Part shown: one piece after another, positions 39,305 through 49,625 of the stretch
Position numbering within the stretch: position 1 is the first letter of the stretch
Layout of the letters: the number at the start of each line of letters is the position of its first letter
Assembly (NCBI RefSeq): GCF_030269545.1
Contig: NZ_BSTN01000002.1
Coordinates: 537,021 to 601,020 of the forward strand
DNA from: Actinomadura sp. NBRC 104425
GTDB lineage: Bacteria; Actinomycetota; Actinomycetes; Streptosporangiales; Streptosporangiaceae
DNA: 64,000 nucleotides
Reading direction: 5' to 3'
The notes under the pieces: model-generated
Seen by the model: the letters and a program-made list of their open reading frames with translations, nothing else
Databases searched by the model: none
What the model was told of the DNA's origin: nothing
Made by a program: the position numbers and the translations under genes

Positions 39305-40320
39305 AGCTCCCCGGCCGCCAGCCGGTCACCGAACCCCGTGCGGCGCACCCCCGGCCCGTAGCCCGTCGGGTACTCCACGAGCACGTGCTCGCGCCGGTAC
39401 GCCACCACGTCCTCCAGCGAGCTGGGGCCGTGGCGCAGCAGCCACAGCGGCCGTCCCCCCACCATGCGGTCCAGCACCGGCAGCATGTCCCGCACGCCGG
39501 ACGCGTCGCACGGCACCGGCAGCCCCAGCAGCCGGGCCAGCGTCGGCACCTCGGTGATCACCACGTCGGCCGCCTCCAGCACCGGCACCGCCTCGGCGGC
39601 GGGCAGCCTGCGGTCGACGTCGTGCGGCACCAGGTCGAACGCCACCAGCGTGCCGGCCTCCCGCGCGATGCGCACCGCCGCCCGCAGCGCCGCCCGCGAC
39701 ACCGGCGCCAGCAGGGCGTAGCCGTCGGCGAACAGGGCGTCCGCGCGCCGGATCGCCGGGGCCGCCCGGTGCACCTCGCTCTCGGTCAGGCGGCGGCCCG
39801 GGCCGTGGTCGTCCACCACCAGCAGCCGCACCCCGCGCCGCCCGTCCGGCCCGCCCCGGCCGTCGCCCCGGCCGCGCGCGGGCGGCTCGGCCCCGTCGCG
39901 CAGCATCACCGCCACGCCGTTGGCCGCGCCCGGCTCCACGCACAGCAGGTCGCGCACGCCCATCCGCCGCAGCTCGCGCCGGATCACCGGGGTGAACGCA
40001 TCGTCGCCGATCTTGCCCAGCACCGCCACCCGGCGGAAGTAGCCGGCGGCGCACCGGGCCATGTTCACCGCGGTGCCCGCCACCACCGCCCGGGCCGGGG
40101 CGTAGGCCAGCCGGTCGGCGGCCACGTCGGCGAAGCGCACGCCGGGCAGGTCCGCCCGCGCCTCGATCATCACGTCGCCCAGCACGACCAGGCGGAACCG
40201 GCGCTCGGCGGCGCCGTCCAGCCCCGGCCACGCGACGGGCGAGGACGCGGCCGCCCGGCCGCCTGGGGAAACGGCCCGGCCGCCGGGGGAGGGGGCCGCC
40301 CCGGAGCAGTCCCCGGTCAC
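39253..40320 (-). CDS. PfkB-family carbohydrate/nucleoside kinase
   Basis: A 355-residue ribokinase-fold protein. After a Gly/Pro-rich 40-residue lead, the N-terminal strand FRLVVLGDVMIEAR and the substrate motif AGTAVNMARCAAG with VLGKIGDDAF are seen. The C-terminal anion-hole and catalytic motif reads RTGFGD, where GAGD is usual, keeping the catalytic Asp. The altered motif suggests an unusual phosphoryl acceptor. GTG at 40318-40320 overlaps the NUDIX stop, so the two are one operon. Its 3' end overlaps the HIT gene by 52 bases. Confidence 0.85.
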   Translation of the reverse strand: MTGDCSGAAPSPGGRAVSPGGRAAASSPVAWPGLDGAAERRFRLVVLGDVMIEARADLPGVRFADVAADRLAYAPARAVVAGTAVNMARCAAGYFRRVAVLGKIGDDAFTPVIRRELRRMGVRDLLCVEPGAANGVAVMLRDGAEPPARGRGDGRGGPDGRRGVRLLVVDDHGPGRRLTESEVHRAAPAIRRADALFADGYALLAPVSRAALRAAVRIAREAGTLVAFDLVPHDVDRRLPAAEAVPVLEAADVVITEVPTLARLLGLPVPCDASGVRDMLPVLDRMVGGRPLWLLRHGPSSLEDVVAYRREHVLVEYPTGYGPGVRRTGFGDRLAAGELYWWLSLRSSGGVPGRR

Positions 40321-40868
40321 CCTGCCGCCGGGTGCAGCCGCAGGAACGCCCGCATCACCGGCCGCAGGTCGGGGATCAGGTCGAACCCGGCCAGCAGGCC
40401 CAGCGGCACCCAGGCCGGTTCGCTCAGGTGGTCGTCGGGCATCTGGTGCTCCATGGTGATCTCCGTGGTCACCGCGCGGCAGGTGCGGGCGACCGCCACC
40501 ACCCTGACCAGCACGCGCCCGCCGTCCGGGTCCGGCGGCCCGCCGTGTCGGCCGCCGTGCCGGCCCGCGGGCGCCCGGCCGGGCATGAACCACTGCCACA
40601 TGTGGAACGGCGGCCCCGGATCGACCTTGAGGCCGACCTCCTCCCACACCTCGCGCCGGATGTGGTCGTCGAGGTCCAGGTCGCCGGCCACCTCCAGACG
40701 GCCGCCCGGCACCTCCCACCGGCCCGGATGCAGCGGGTCGGAGACGGACTTGCGCACCAGCAGCAGCCGGTCGTCATGGACGATGAAGGCCTTCTGTGCG
40801 AACTCCAGCCGGACCGGGGAGCCGGTCAGGTCGGCGGTCGTGACGGCCTCGCTCCTGAAAACGGGCAT
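40317..40868 (-). CDS. NUDIX hydrolase
   Basis: A 183-residue NUDIX-fold protein. The NUDIX box is recognisable in GGRLEVAG then REVWEEVGL, but the segment between them is one residue longer than GX5EX7REUXEEXGU and the first box Glu position is Asp. The metal-binding REVWEEVG half is intact. The start ATG at 40866-40868 has GGAAAG about 10 bases upstream; the frame stays open upstream but is Arg-rich. Coupled to the PfkB-type kinase by a 4-base overlap, it may act on the same nucleotide-sugar or nucleoside diphosphate. The substrate cannot be read from sequence. Confidence 0.86.
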   Translation of the reverse strand: MPVFRSEAVTTADLTGSPVRLEFAQKAFIVHDDRLLLVRKSVSDPLHPGRWEVPGGRLEVAGDLDLDDHIRREVWEEVGLKVDPGPPFHMWQWFMPGRAPAGRHGGRHGGPPDPDGGRVLVRVVAVARTCRAVTTEITMEHQMPDDHLSEPAWVPLGLLAGFDLIPDLRPVMRAFLRLHPAAG

Positions 40869-41418
40869 CGCGGGAATTCTTTCCGTGCGGCCGGCCCACG
40901 GCGTCCCCTGGGCAGCACCAAGGTAACAAGGGCGCCGCCGGCGGCACAGGGCGCGCCGGTCAGTTCTGATGTGCCTTTCACGGGAAGCCGGTTGTGCCCC
41001 CTGCGGCGGCCGAACGGGAATGAACGGGGCGTGCCGGAGGTTTGCCACAGTGACGTACAACACGGCATGACGCACGCGTTCCGGCCCGCTTGTCGATCGG
41101 GCGGCGACGCCGGGTGGGGCGCATCAGGACCCGGTAGGTGATAGTCTTGGTGGTCGACCGATCCGGCATGGGTGTCCGAGTGTTCACCCGGGCCGGGCGC
41201 AAGCGGAGGCCACCTCCCACCTGACCGGCCGTTGCAGGCCGGTGGGTCTCGGTTCGGCGGACGGGCGCCGGAGGCGTCCGGCACGCCGTCGTCCCCGGGC
41301 ATCGTCCCGAGGGCGGCCGAAGGTGGCCCCGCATGCGATGCCGTGCGGGGCTTTTCGTATGGGAGGCCCTGGGTACGACCGGTCCGAAGACTTGGAGCAA
41401 CGGCCCCTAGGAGGTCCC
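40869..41418 (+). promoter_or_regulatory. leader and promoter region of infC-rpmI-rplT
   Basis: About 550 bases between the NUDIX gene and infC without a supported gene. It contains a hairpin (ACCGGCC at 41224-41230 with GGCCGGT at 41237-41243) and the attenuator at 41326-41355. I see no strong promoter hexamer pair, only a GATAGT near 41140-41145. Confidence 0.55.
41326..41355 (+). terminator. attenuator hairpin upstream of infC
   Basis: GCCCCGCA (41326-41333) pairs perfectly with TGCGGGGC (41344-41351), followed at once by TTTT. It sits 63 bases before the infC start codon. An alternative pairing of GGCATCGT (41298-41305) with GCGATGCC (41335-41342) would use the loop and stem top, so two exclusive folds are possible. 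Confidence 0.75.
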
Positions 41419-41994
41419 ATCAGCGCCGAACCGCGTATCAACGAGCGCATCCGAGTGCCCGAGGTCCGGCTCGTCGGTCCGAACGGCGAACAGGTGGGCA
41501 TCGTGCCCATCGCCAAGGCCCTTGAACTCGCGCGCGAGGCCGACCTCGACCTCGTCGAGGTGGCCCCCACGGCGCGCCCGCCCGTCGCCAAGCTCATGGA
41601 CTACGGCAAGTTCAAGTACGAGTCCGCGATGAAGGCGCGAGAGGCGCGCAAGAACCAGGCGCACACGGTCATCAAGGAGATCAAGCTCCGACCGAAGATC
41701 GACCCGCACGACTACGAGACCAAGAAGGGTCACGTGGTGCGGTTCCTCAAGGCCGGCGACAAGGTCAAGGTCACGATCATGTTCCGTGGCCGCGAGCAGT
41801 CCCGGCCCGAACTGGGCTTCCGCCTGCTGCAGCGGCTCGCCGACGACGTCGAGGAACTCGGTTTCGTCGAGTCCCGGCCCAAGCAGGACGGGCGGAATAT
41901 GATCATGGTGATCGGGCCGCACAAGAAGAAGGCGGAGGCCCGGGCCGAGCGCGCGGCGGCCCGCTCGCAGAAGCCGGGGTCCGGTTCGGCCTGA
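41419..41994 (+). CDS. infC: translation initiation factor IF-3, probable ATC start
   Basis: A 191-residue factor with the N-domain ([19 protein letters not shown]), lysine-rich linker and C-domain ([32 protein letters not shown]). The family N-terminus begins at ISAEPRINE. Its Ile codon ATC at 41419-41421 has the strong site TAGGAGG 4 bases upstream, whereas no ATG, GTG or TTG is suitably placed. IF-3 genes are known to use AUU/AUC starts, letting IF-3 repress its own synthesis by rejecting non-AUG starts. An upstream in-frame ATG at 41359 lacks family support. It heads the operon with rpmI and rplT. Confidence 0.93.
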   Translation: MSAEPRINERIRVPEVRLVGPNGEQVGIVPIAKALELAREADLDLVEVAPTARPPVAKLMDYGKFKYESAMKAREARKNQAHTVIKEIKLRPKIDPHDYETKKGHVVRFLKAGDKVKVTIMFRGREQSRPELGFRLLQRLADDVEELGFVESRPKQDGRNMIMVIGPHKKKAEARAERAAARSQKPGSGSA

Positions 41995-42000
41995 GCCGGT

Positions 42001-42219
42001 CCCGCCTCGGCCCCGCCGCACGCCGCCCTCCGGCGGCGCGGCCGGGCCGCGCGGACGGCCGTCCGGCCGTTCCGTGTGGACCCTGCGCTCATGCAGGGTC
42101 GAGACGCACGTACATTGAAGCCTGATCCAGGCGCGTCCCCAACGGGACCCGTGGGGCGCGCCGGTCAGGCGCGCCCCCGTGCACCCGGGGGCCCGGAGTT
42201 GAGGGAGACGACGGCGACC
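42001..42219 (+). other. structured gap between infC and rpmI
   Basis: About 220 bases rich in inverted repeats, for example GACCCTGC at 42079-42086 with GCAGGGTC at 42093-42100, and repeated GGCGCGCC-type stems near 42150-42180. It is long for an intra-operon gap and could host an L20-type autoregulatory site or a processing site. No known leader motif was matched. Confidence 0.4.
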
Positions 42220-42414
42220 ATGCCGAAGACCAAGACGCACAGCGGCGCCAAGAAGCGGTTCAAGCTGACCGGCTCCGGCAAGGTGATCCGCCGCCGCGCC
42301 AACCGCAACCACCTGCTCGAGCACAAGCCCAGCAAGCGGACCCGGCGCCTGGACGGCACGGTCGTGGTGTCCCAGGCCGACGCCAAGAACCTCAAGAAGC
42401 TGCTGCGCAAGTAG
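42220..42414 (+). CDS. rpmI: 50S ribosomal protein L35
   Basis: A 64-residue basic protein of the usual length, starting [20 protein letters not shown] and ending [10 protein letters not shown]. The start ATG 42220 has GAGGGAG 13 bases upstream. It lies between infC and rplT in the conserved order. Confidence 0.97.
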   Translation: MPKTKTHSGAKKRFKLTGSGKVIRRRANRNHLLEHKPSKRTRRLDGTVVVSQADAKNLKKLLRK

Positions 42415-42486
42415 TGGCCGCGCCCACCGGATCTGTACGACCGGCCGAGGGCCAGGCTGCCCCGGCCCCCACGAAGGAGTAGTCAC

Positions 42487-42864
42487 GTGGCACGCGTGAA
42501 GCGGGCGGTGAACGCCGCCAAGAAGCGTCGGGTCGTCCTGGAGCGGTCGAGCGGCTACCGCGGTCAGCGGTCGCGCCTGTACCGCAAGGCCAAGGAGCAG
42601 CAGCTCCACTCGATGACCTACGCCTTCCGGGACCGCAAGGACCGCAAGGGCCAGTTCCGGAGGCTGTGGATCCAGCGCATCAACGCCGCCGCCCGCGCCA
42701 ACGGCATGACCTACAACCGGTTCATCCAGGGCCTGAAGGCCGCCGAGGTGGACGTCGACCGGCGCATGCTGGCCGAGCTGGCGGTCAACGACGCCGCGGC
42801 GTTCGCCGCCCTCGTGCAGGTGGCCAAGAAGGCGCTGCCGGCGCAGGGCTCGGCGGCCGCCTGA
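42487..42864 (+). CDS. rplT: 50S ribosomal protein L20
   Basis: A 125-residue protein with the typical [14 protein letters not shown] start and [15 protein letters not shown] segment. L20 binds 23S rRNA domain I early in assembly and in several bacteria represses its own operon. The start GTG 42487 has GAAGGAG 6 bases upstream. The Ala-rich tail is slightly longer than in E. coli. Confidence 0.97.
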   Translation: MARVKRAVNAAKKRRVVLERSSGYRGQRSRLYRKAKEQQLHSMTYAFRDRKDRKGQFRRLWIQRINAAARANGMTYNRFIQGLKAAEVDVDRRMLAELAVNDAAAFAALVQVAKKALPAQGSAAA

Positions 42865-42881
42865 CCGGGCCCGGACCGACG

Positions 42882-43706
42882 ATGGCGAGCGGCGAGCTGA
42901 CCTCCGTCCGGTCTCCCCGGGTCAAGGCGGCTCGCCGGCTCGCCAAACGCGCGTTCCGGCGCCGCGACCGCCGCTTCCTGGCGGAGGGACCGCAGGCGGT
43001 GCGCGAGGCCCTGGAGGTCCCCGGGCGCCTGGCCGAGCTGTTCACCACCGCCGAGGCCGAGTCGCGGCACCGCGACCTGGTGCGCGCCGCCGAACGGGCC
43101 GGCGTGCCGGTGCTGCGGGTCAGCGGCGAGGTCATGGCCGAGCTCGCGCAGACCGTCACCCCGCAGGGCCTGCTGGCGGTGTGCGAGTTCGTGGACGTCC
43201 CGCTGGAGGGCGCGCTGAACGCCGCGCCCCGGCTGGTGACGGTGCTCGCGCACGTGCGCGACCCGGGCAACGCCGGCACGGTGCTGCGCACCGCCGACGC
43301 CGCCGGATCCGAATCAGTGATCTTCACCGACGCCTCGGTGGACCCCTACAACGGCAAGTGCGTGCGGGCCTCGGCGGGCAGCCTGTTCCACCTGCCCGTC
43401 GTCGTCGGGCCGCGGTTCGGCGACCTGATGCCCGCGCTGCGCGGCGCCGGCCTGACCGTGCTGGCCGCCGACGGGGCGGGCAAGCGCACCCTGGACGAGG
43501 CGATCGACGACGGGCTGCTGGCCCGCCCCGCCGCCTGGGTGTTCGGCAACGAGGCGTGGGGGCTGCCCGAGGAGATCCTCGACAGCGTCGACGACGTGGT
43601 GCGCGTGCCGATCTACGGCCGCGCCGAGAGCCTCAACCTGGCCACGGCCGCGGCCGTATGCCTGTACGCCTCCGCCCGCGCCCAGCGCGCGGGCCGGGAG
43701 GGCTAG
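42882..43706 (+). CDS. SpoU/TrmH-family RNA 2'-O-methyltransferase
   Basis: A 274-residue SPOUT-class methyltransferase. The N-terminal L30e-like RNA-binding part has FLAEGPQAVREAL. The catalytic knot has motif 1 HVRDPGNAGTVLRTADAAG, motif 2 VFGNEAWGLP and motif 3 YGRAESLNLATAAAVCLY. The target is rRNA or tRNA; position after rplT suggests 23S rRNA as in other actinobacteria. The ATG start is 18 bases after rplT with no strong ribosome site, which suggests coupling. Confidence 0.93.
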   Translation: MASGELTSVRSPRVKAARRLAKRAFRRRDRRFLAEGPQAVREALEVPGRLAELFTTAEAESRHRDLVRAAERAGVPVLRVSGEVMAELAQTVTPQGLLAVCEFVDVPLEGALNAAPRLVTVLAHVRDPGNAGTVLRTADAAGSESVIFTDASVDPYNGKCVRASAGSLFHLPVVVGPRFGDLMPALRGAGLTVLAADGAGKRTLDEAIDDGLLARPAAWVFGNEAWGLPEEILDSVDDVVRVPIYGRAESLNLATAAAVCLYASARAQRAGREG

Positions 43707-43937
43707 TTCCGCGCCGTCTGTGCGCACTATTACCGGTGGCCGGATGCGGCCGCCATTGGCCCCGCCGAAACCCGGGTGAACTGGGAAGATGGTTTCCCGC
43801 CGGGCGGCGCCGCGGGGGAATCGGCGCGCGTTCGGGCTCGTTCCGGAGGAGGAGCGGGAACCACCCGGACGGCGGATCTCAGGCGTCGTACCCGATGCCT
43901 ACCGTGAGGGGCGAGAGCGGCGACGAGGCCGCGGAAT

Positions 43938-44420
43938 ATGGGGGCGGACATGATGACCGACGATTGCAGGCCGACGCGGCGCGCGCGCCTGGGACGGCGG
44001 CGCCCGGAGATGCGGTGCAGGGCGGGGGCGGTCCGAAGGCCGCCGGGCGCGGCGCCGGGGCTGCGGGTGAGCGTCGCCGACGTCTTCACCGACGCCGCCG
44101 TCGTGACCGTCGAGGGCGAGATCGACCTGGGCACCGCCGCGACGCTGCGCGGCGAGCTGCTGGCCCTGCACGCCGCGGGCCGCCGCGGCCTGGTGGTCGA
44201 CTTCGCCGGGGTGCGCTTCTGCGACGCCAGCGGCCTGGGCGCGCTGGTCGCCGCGCACAACCGGGTGACCGCCGGCGGCGGCCGCATCCGCCTGGCCCGC
44301 GTCCGCCCGCAGCAGGCGCGGCTGCTGCGCATCACCGGCCTGGACCGGCTGTTCCCCACCCACGACGACCTGGCCGAGGCGGTCGCCGCCGCCCGCTCCT
44401 CCACCGCATCCGCGGGGTAG
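43938..44420 (+). CDS. STAS-domain anti-sigma factor antagonist-like protein
   Basis: About 160 residues. After a 40-residue Arg-rich lead comes a STAS domain: VVTVEGEIDLGTAATLRGEL and VDFAGVRFCDASGLGALVAA. Ser98 in DASGLG is the position phosphorylated in SpoIIAA-type antagonists. Such proteins release sigma factors by binding anti-sigma kinases. No sigma or anti-sigma gene is adjacent; the neighbour is a sensor kinase. The start is ambiguous among ATG 43938, 43950 and 43953; the Arg-rich lead may be partly untranslated. Confidence 0.85.
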   Translation: MGADMMTDDCRPTRRARLGRRRPEMRCRAGAVRRPPGAAPGLRVSVADVFTDAAVVTVEGEIDLGTAATLRGELLALHAAGRRGLVVDFAGVRFCDASGLGALVAAHNRVTAGGGRIRLARVRPQQARLLRITGLDRLFPTHDDLAEAVAAARSSTASAG

Positions 44421-44567
44421 CGCCGGCCGGCGGCATGTACGCCGGGGACACAAATAGCTTGCCGGGGCGGGGCCTGCGGGTGCCGTGAGACGCCGGTGTG
44501 CGGCTAGAGTCTCCTCTCGTAAAGACTCGGAAAGGCCGCGATTCCCAACCGGTGACTGGAGGCCGTC

Positions 44568-45644
44568 GTGGGCGGAGAGCGCTCCCCGGAGCTGTCCGGG
44601 CGCGAGGCTCTCGACGATCTGCCCGACGGGGTGCTGGTGGCCGACCGCACCGGGCGGGTCGTGGCGTTCAACGCCGCCGCCGCGCGGATGACCGGCGTCC
44701 CGGTGCGCGCGGCACTCGGCCGCGACTTCCGCGACGTGCTGCCGCTGCGCGACGCCGAGGGCCGCGACTGGTGGAAGTGCCTGGCCCCCTACGAGGGCCT
44801 GGCGACCCGCACCCGGCACCCCGAGCGGTCGCTGTACCTGCCCGACGGCACCGAGCTGCTGGTGACCGCCGGCTACCGGCGCGGCGAGGGCCGGCGGGTG
44901 GAACGGTTCACCGTGTGCCTGCGCGACGCCGCCCAGCGCGCCCGCCGCGAACGCGACCGCGCCGACCTGGTGTCCACCGTCGCGCACGAGCTGCGCTCCC
45001 CGCTGACCAGCGTCAAGGGGTTCACCGCCACGCTGCTGGCCCGCTGGCACCGCTTCAACGACGACCAGAAGCGGGTCATGCTGGAGACGGTCAACGCCGA
45101 CGCCGACCGCGTCACCCGGCTGATCACCGAGCTGCTGGACGTCTCGCGCATCGAGGCCGGGCGGCTGGAGATGCGCCGCCAGGTGGTCGATCTGGCCGAG
45201 GAGGTCCGCAAGGTGATCGCCGGACGGGTCGCGGCCGGCGACTCCGAAGACCGGTTCCGGTTCCAGACGCGCGGCCCTCTCCCGGAAATGTGGCTCGACC
45301 CGGACAAGATCGGGCAGATCATCGGTAACTTGGTGGAAAACGCGGTGCGGCACGGCGCCGGAACGGTCACCATAGTGGTGGAGCCGGACGTGCACGGGGA
45401 GGGAGCGGTCGTGTCGGTGCGCGACGAGGGCGAGGGCATCCCGCCCGAGGCCGCGCAGCGCGTCTTCCGGCAGTTCTGGCGCGGCCCCGGAGGCAACCGG
45501 CGCCGCGGCACCGGCCTCGGCCTCTACATCGTCAAAGGCCTGGTGGAGGCGCACGGCGGCACGATCACCGTGCAGCGCGCCCCGGGCGGCGGCGCCGAGT
45601 TCCGATTTACCTTGCCCGCCGGGGCTCCCGACTACGCCGTCTGA
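44568..45644 (+). CDS. orphan PAS-domain sensor histidine kinase
   Basis: A 358-residue soluble kinase: PAS domain (about residues 15-115), HisKA with the phospho-acceptor His140 in STVAHELRSPLTSVKGF, and HATPase (N box IGNLVENAVRHG, G1 RDEGEGIPPE, G2 RGTGLGLYIVKG). There is no membrane helix, so it senses a cytoplasmic cue or a partner. No response regulator gene lies beside it. The start GTG 44568 follows an in-phase region with CTGGAGG about 7 bases upstream. A TAGAGT -10-like element is at 44505-44510. Confidence 0.92.
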   Translation: MGGERSPELSGREALDDLPDGVLVADRTGRVVAFNAAAARMTGVPVRAALGRDFRDVLPLRDAEGRDWWKCLAPYEGLATRTRHPERSLYLPDGTELLVTAGYRRGEGRRVERFTVCLRDAAQRARRERDRADLVSTVAHELRSPLTSVKGFTATLLARWHRFNDDQKRVMLETVNADADRVTRLITELLDVSRIEAGRLEMRRQVVDLAEEVRKVIAGRVAAGDSEDRFRFQTRGPLPEMWLDPDKIGQIIGNLVENAVRHGAGTVTIVVEPDVHGEGAVVSVRDEGEGIPPEAAQRVFRQFWRGPGGNRRRGTGLGLYIVKGLVEAHGGTITVQRAPGGGAEFRFTLPAGAPDYAV

Positions 45645-45729
45645 AGCGGCGCCGCGAGCCGCCGAGCGGGCCGACACCGGAGATCGTTTCCGCCGCGTCC
45701 CGGGATCGCGCCGCAGATGGCGCCACTAG

Positions 45730-46877
<1,148 letters not shown>

Positions 46878-46878
<1 letters not shown>

Positions 46879-49355
46879 TGCGGGTCCCGCTTTCGTGGCT
46901 GCGGGAGTTCGTCGAGCTGCCCGCGGACGTCACCGGCCGCGACCTGGCCGCCCGGCTGATCGAGGCGGGCCTGGAGGTCGAGACGGTCGAGCAGGCCGGC
47001 GCCGACGTCGTCGGCCCGCTGGTGGTCGGCGAGGTGCTGGCCATCGAGGAGCTGACCGGGTTCAAAAAGCCGATCCGGTACTGCCGGGTCGATGTGGGGC
47101 GGGCCAACGGCACCGGCGAGCCGCAGAACATCATCTGCGGCGCCACCAACTTCGCCGTCGGCGACCGCGTCGTGGTGGTCCTGCCCGGCGGCGTGCTGCC
47201 CGGCGGGTTCCGGATCGGCGCGCGCAAGACCTACGGGCGCATGTCCGAGGGCATGATCTGCTCGGTGCGCGAGCTGGGCATCGGCGACGACCACGCCGGC
47301 ATCCTGGTGCTGCCGCCCGACGCGCCGGTCGGCGCCGACGCGATCGAGCTGCTCGGCCTGCGTGACGACGTGCTCGACATCGCCGTCACGCCCGACCGCG
47401 GCTACGCGCTGTCGATCCGCGGCGTGGCGCGCGAGGCCGCCATCGCCTACGACGTGCCGTTCCGCGATCCGGCCGACGTCGAGCCGCCCGACGACACCGC
47501 CGAGGCCCACCCGGCGGGCGTCGCCGACCCGACCGCCTGCGACCGGCTGGTGCTGCGCCGGGTGCGCGGCCTCGACCCGAGCGCGCGCACGCCCATGTGG
47601 ATGCAGGTGCGGCTGTTCCGCGCCGGGATGCGGCCGGTGTCGCTGGCGGTGGACGTCACCAACTACGTGATGCTGGAGCTGGGCCAGCCGCTGCACGCCT
47701 ACGACGGCGGCAAGCTGGCCGGCCCGATCGTGGTGCGCCGCGCCCGCGAGGGCGAGAGCCTGGAGACGCTCGACCACGTCAAGCGCGACCTGCACCCCGA
47801 GGACATCCTCATCACCGACGACTCCGGGCCGATCGGCCTGGCCGGCACCATGGGCGGCCTGGCCACCGAGATCGACGAGGCGTCGACCGACATGGTGATC
47901 GAGGCGGCGCACTTCGACGACATCGGCGTGGCGCGCATGGTCCGCCGGCACAAGCTGCACAGCGAGGCGTCGTACCGGTTCGAGCGCGGCGTCGACCGCG
48001 AGCTGCCGCTGTACGCCTCGTACCGGGCGGTGCGGATGCTGGCCGAGCTGGGCGGCGCCGAGATCGTCCCGGGCGTCACGCACGTGCAGTCCCCGGCCCC
48101 CGCGGCCACCGTCACCATGCGGGCCGACCACCCGGGGCGCGTCGCGGGGGTCGCCTACGACCGGGCGGCGGTGGTGCGCCGCCTGGAGCAGGTCGGCTGC
48201 ACGGTGGAAGGCGGGGACGTGCTGACGGTGACGCCGCCGTCGTGGCGCCCCGACCTCACCGACCCCAACGACCTCGCCGAAGAGGTCATCCGGCTGGAGG
48301 GCTACGAGAACATCCCGGCGCGGCCGCCGCGTCCCGTCGCCGGGCGCGGCCTGACCCCCGCCCAGCGGCTGCGCCGCCGCATCGGCCGGGCGCTGGCGGG
48401 CGCGGGCTACGTCGAAACGCTGAACTTCCCGTTCGTCGCCGAACGCGACTGGGAGGCGCTGCAGCTGCCCGCAGACGACCCGCGGCGCACGGCGCTGCGG
48501 CTGGCCAACCCGCTGTCGGAGGACGAGCCGCTGCTGCGCACCACGCTGCTGCCGGGGCTGCTGCGCACGCTCGCCCGCAACGTGGGCCGCGGCTTCCCCG
48601 ACGTGGCGCTGTTCGAGCTCGGCCTGGTGTTCCGGCCGCGTCCGGGCGCGCCGGAGCGGGCGCCGCGGCTGCCGGTCGACCGCGGGCCGACCGCCGAGGA
48701 GCTCGCCTCGCTGGAGGTCGCACTGCCCGACCAGCCGCTGCGCGCCGCCGTGGTGCTGGCGGGCGAGCGGGACCGCGCCGGCTGGTGGGGTCCGGGCCGC
48801 CCCGCCGGGTGGGCCGACGCGATCGAGGCCGCCCGCGTGGTGGCGCGCGAGGCCGGGGTCGAGCTGACGGTCAAGGCCGACCAGCACGCGCCGTGGCACC
48901 CGGGCCGCTGCGCCGCCCTGTACGTCGGCGACACGCTGGTGGGGCACGCCGGCGAGCTGCACCCGCGCACCGTCAAGGCGTACGGCCTGCCGCCCCGCAC
49001 CTGCGCGATGGAGCTGGAGGTGCGCCGCCTGGGCGAGCCGGGCGCGACGCGGGCGCCGCTCGTGTCGTCCTACCCGGTCGCGACCCAGGACGTGGCGCTG
49101 ATCGTCGACGCGGACGTGCCCGCGGCGCAGGTCGAGGCGGCGCTGCGCGAGGGCGCCGGGGAGCTGCTGGAGTCGGTGCGGCTGTTCGACGTCTACACCG
49201 GCGAGCAGGTGGGGGAGGGGCGCCGGTCCCTGGCCTACACGCTGCGGTTCCGCGCCCCCGACCGCACGCTGACCGCCGAGGAGGCGGGCGCCGCCCGCGA
49301 CGCGGCCGTGGCCCTGGCCGCCGAGCGCACCGGCGCCGTCCTGCGCGGTGCGTGA
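46878..49355 (+). CDS. pheT: phenylalanyl-tRNA synthetase beta subunit
   Basis: An 825-residue beta subunit. It has an N-terminal tRNA-binding OB domain ([19 protein letters not shown] region), B3/B4 editing domain, B5 ([20 protein letters not shown]), a catalytic-like core and a C-terminal anticodon-binding FDX-ACB domain ([19 protein letters not shown]). The editing centre hydrolyses mischarged Tyr-tRNA-Phe. The ATG shares bases with the pheS TGA. A classic terminator follows. Confidence 0.96.
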
Positions 49356-49391
49356 GCCCCGCCCTCTGAGGGGGTTTCGACGCGACGAGGC

Positions 49392-49433
49392 AAACGGCCC
49401 CGCACCCTGCTGCGCGGTGCGGGGCCGTTTTTT
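49392..49433 (+). terminator. intrinsic terminator of pheST
   Basis: Arms 49392-49406 and 49416-49430 pair perfectly, including the A and T ends, around a 9-base loop and run into six T residues (49428-49433). It is 37 bases after the pheT stop and is one of the clearest terminators in the window. Confidence 0.92.
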
Positions 49434-49464
49434 CTTCTGCGCCCGGGAACAACCCCTGAAACCT

Positions 49465-49493
49465 TTGTGTTGGAAGGGGCGTCCGGCTACACT
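49465..49493 (+). promoter_or_regulatory. promoter of the ABC-F gene
   Basis: TTGTGT (49465-49470) and TACACT (49488-49493) are spaced 17 bases apart, giving transcription from about 49500 and a leader of about 215 bases. Three A residues lie just upstream of the -35, where WhiB7-type activators prefer AT-rich DNA; that link is speculative. Confidence 0.7.
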
Positions 49494-49510
49494 GGATCGG
49501 TCTTATCGTC

Positions 49511-49625
49511 GCCCGGCAGGGGAGTCCGTTGGAGAACTGAGGTCGCCGACACCGCGCGGCACCACGCCCAAGGCGTGACGCGCGCACGCGATCTCAGGCG
49601 AGGACCTTCCGTCCCGGGCTTTTTT
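49511..49625 (+). promoter_or_regulatory. candidate ribosome-controlled attenuator of the ABC-F gene
   Basis: The leader can form an inner stem-loop (49537-49546 with 49588-49597, plus CGCGCG and CACGCC/GGCGTG stems inside). An outer stem pairs 49511-49527 with 49602-49619 and is followed directly by six T (49620-49625). The 5' strand of the outer stem contains AGGGGAG (49518-49524), 4 bases before a TTG-GAG-AAC-TGA mini-frame (49529-49540). The outer stem would act as a terminator stem that hides the ribosome site. Confidence 0.6.
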
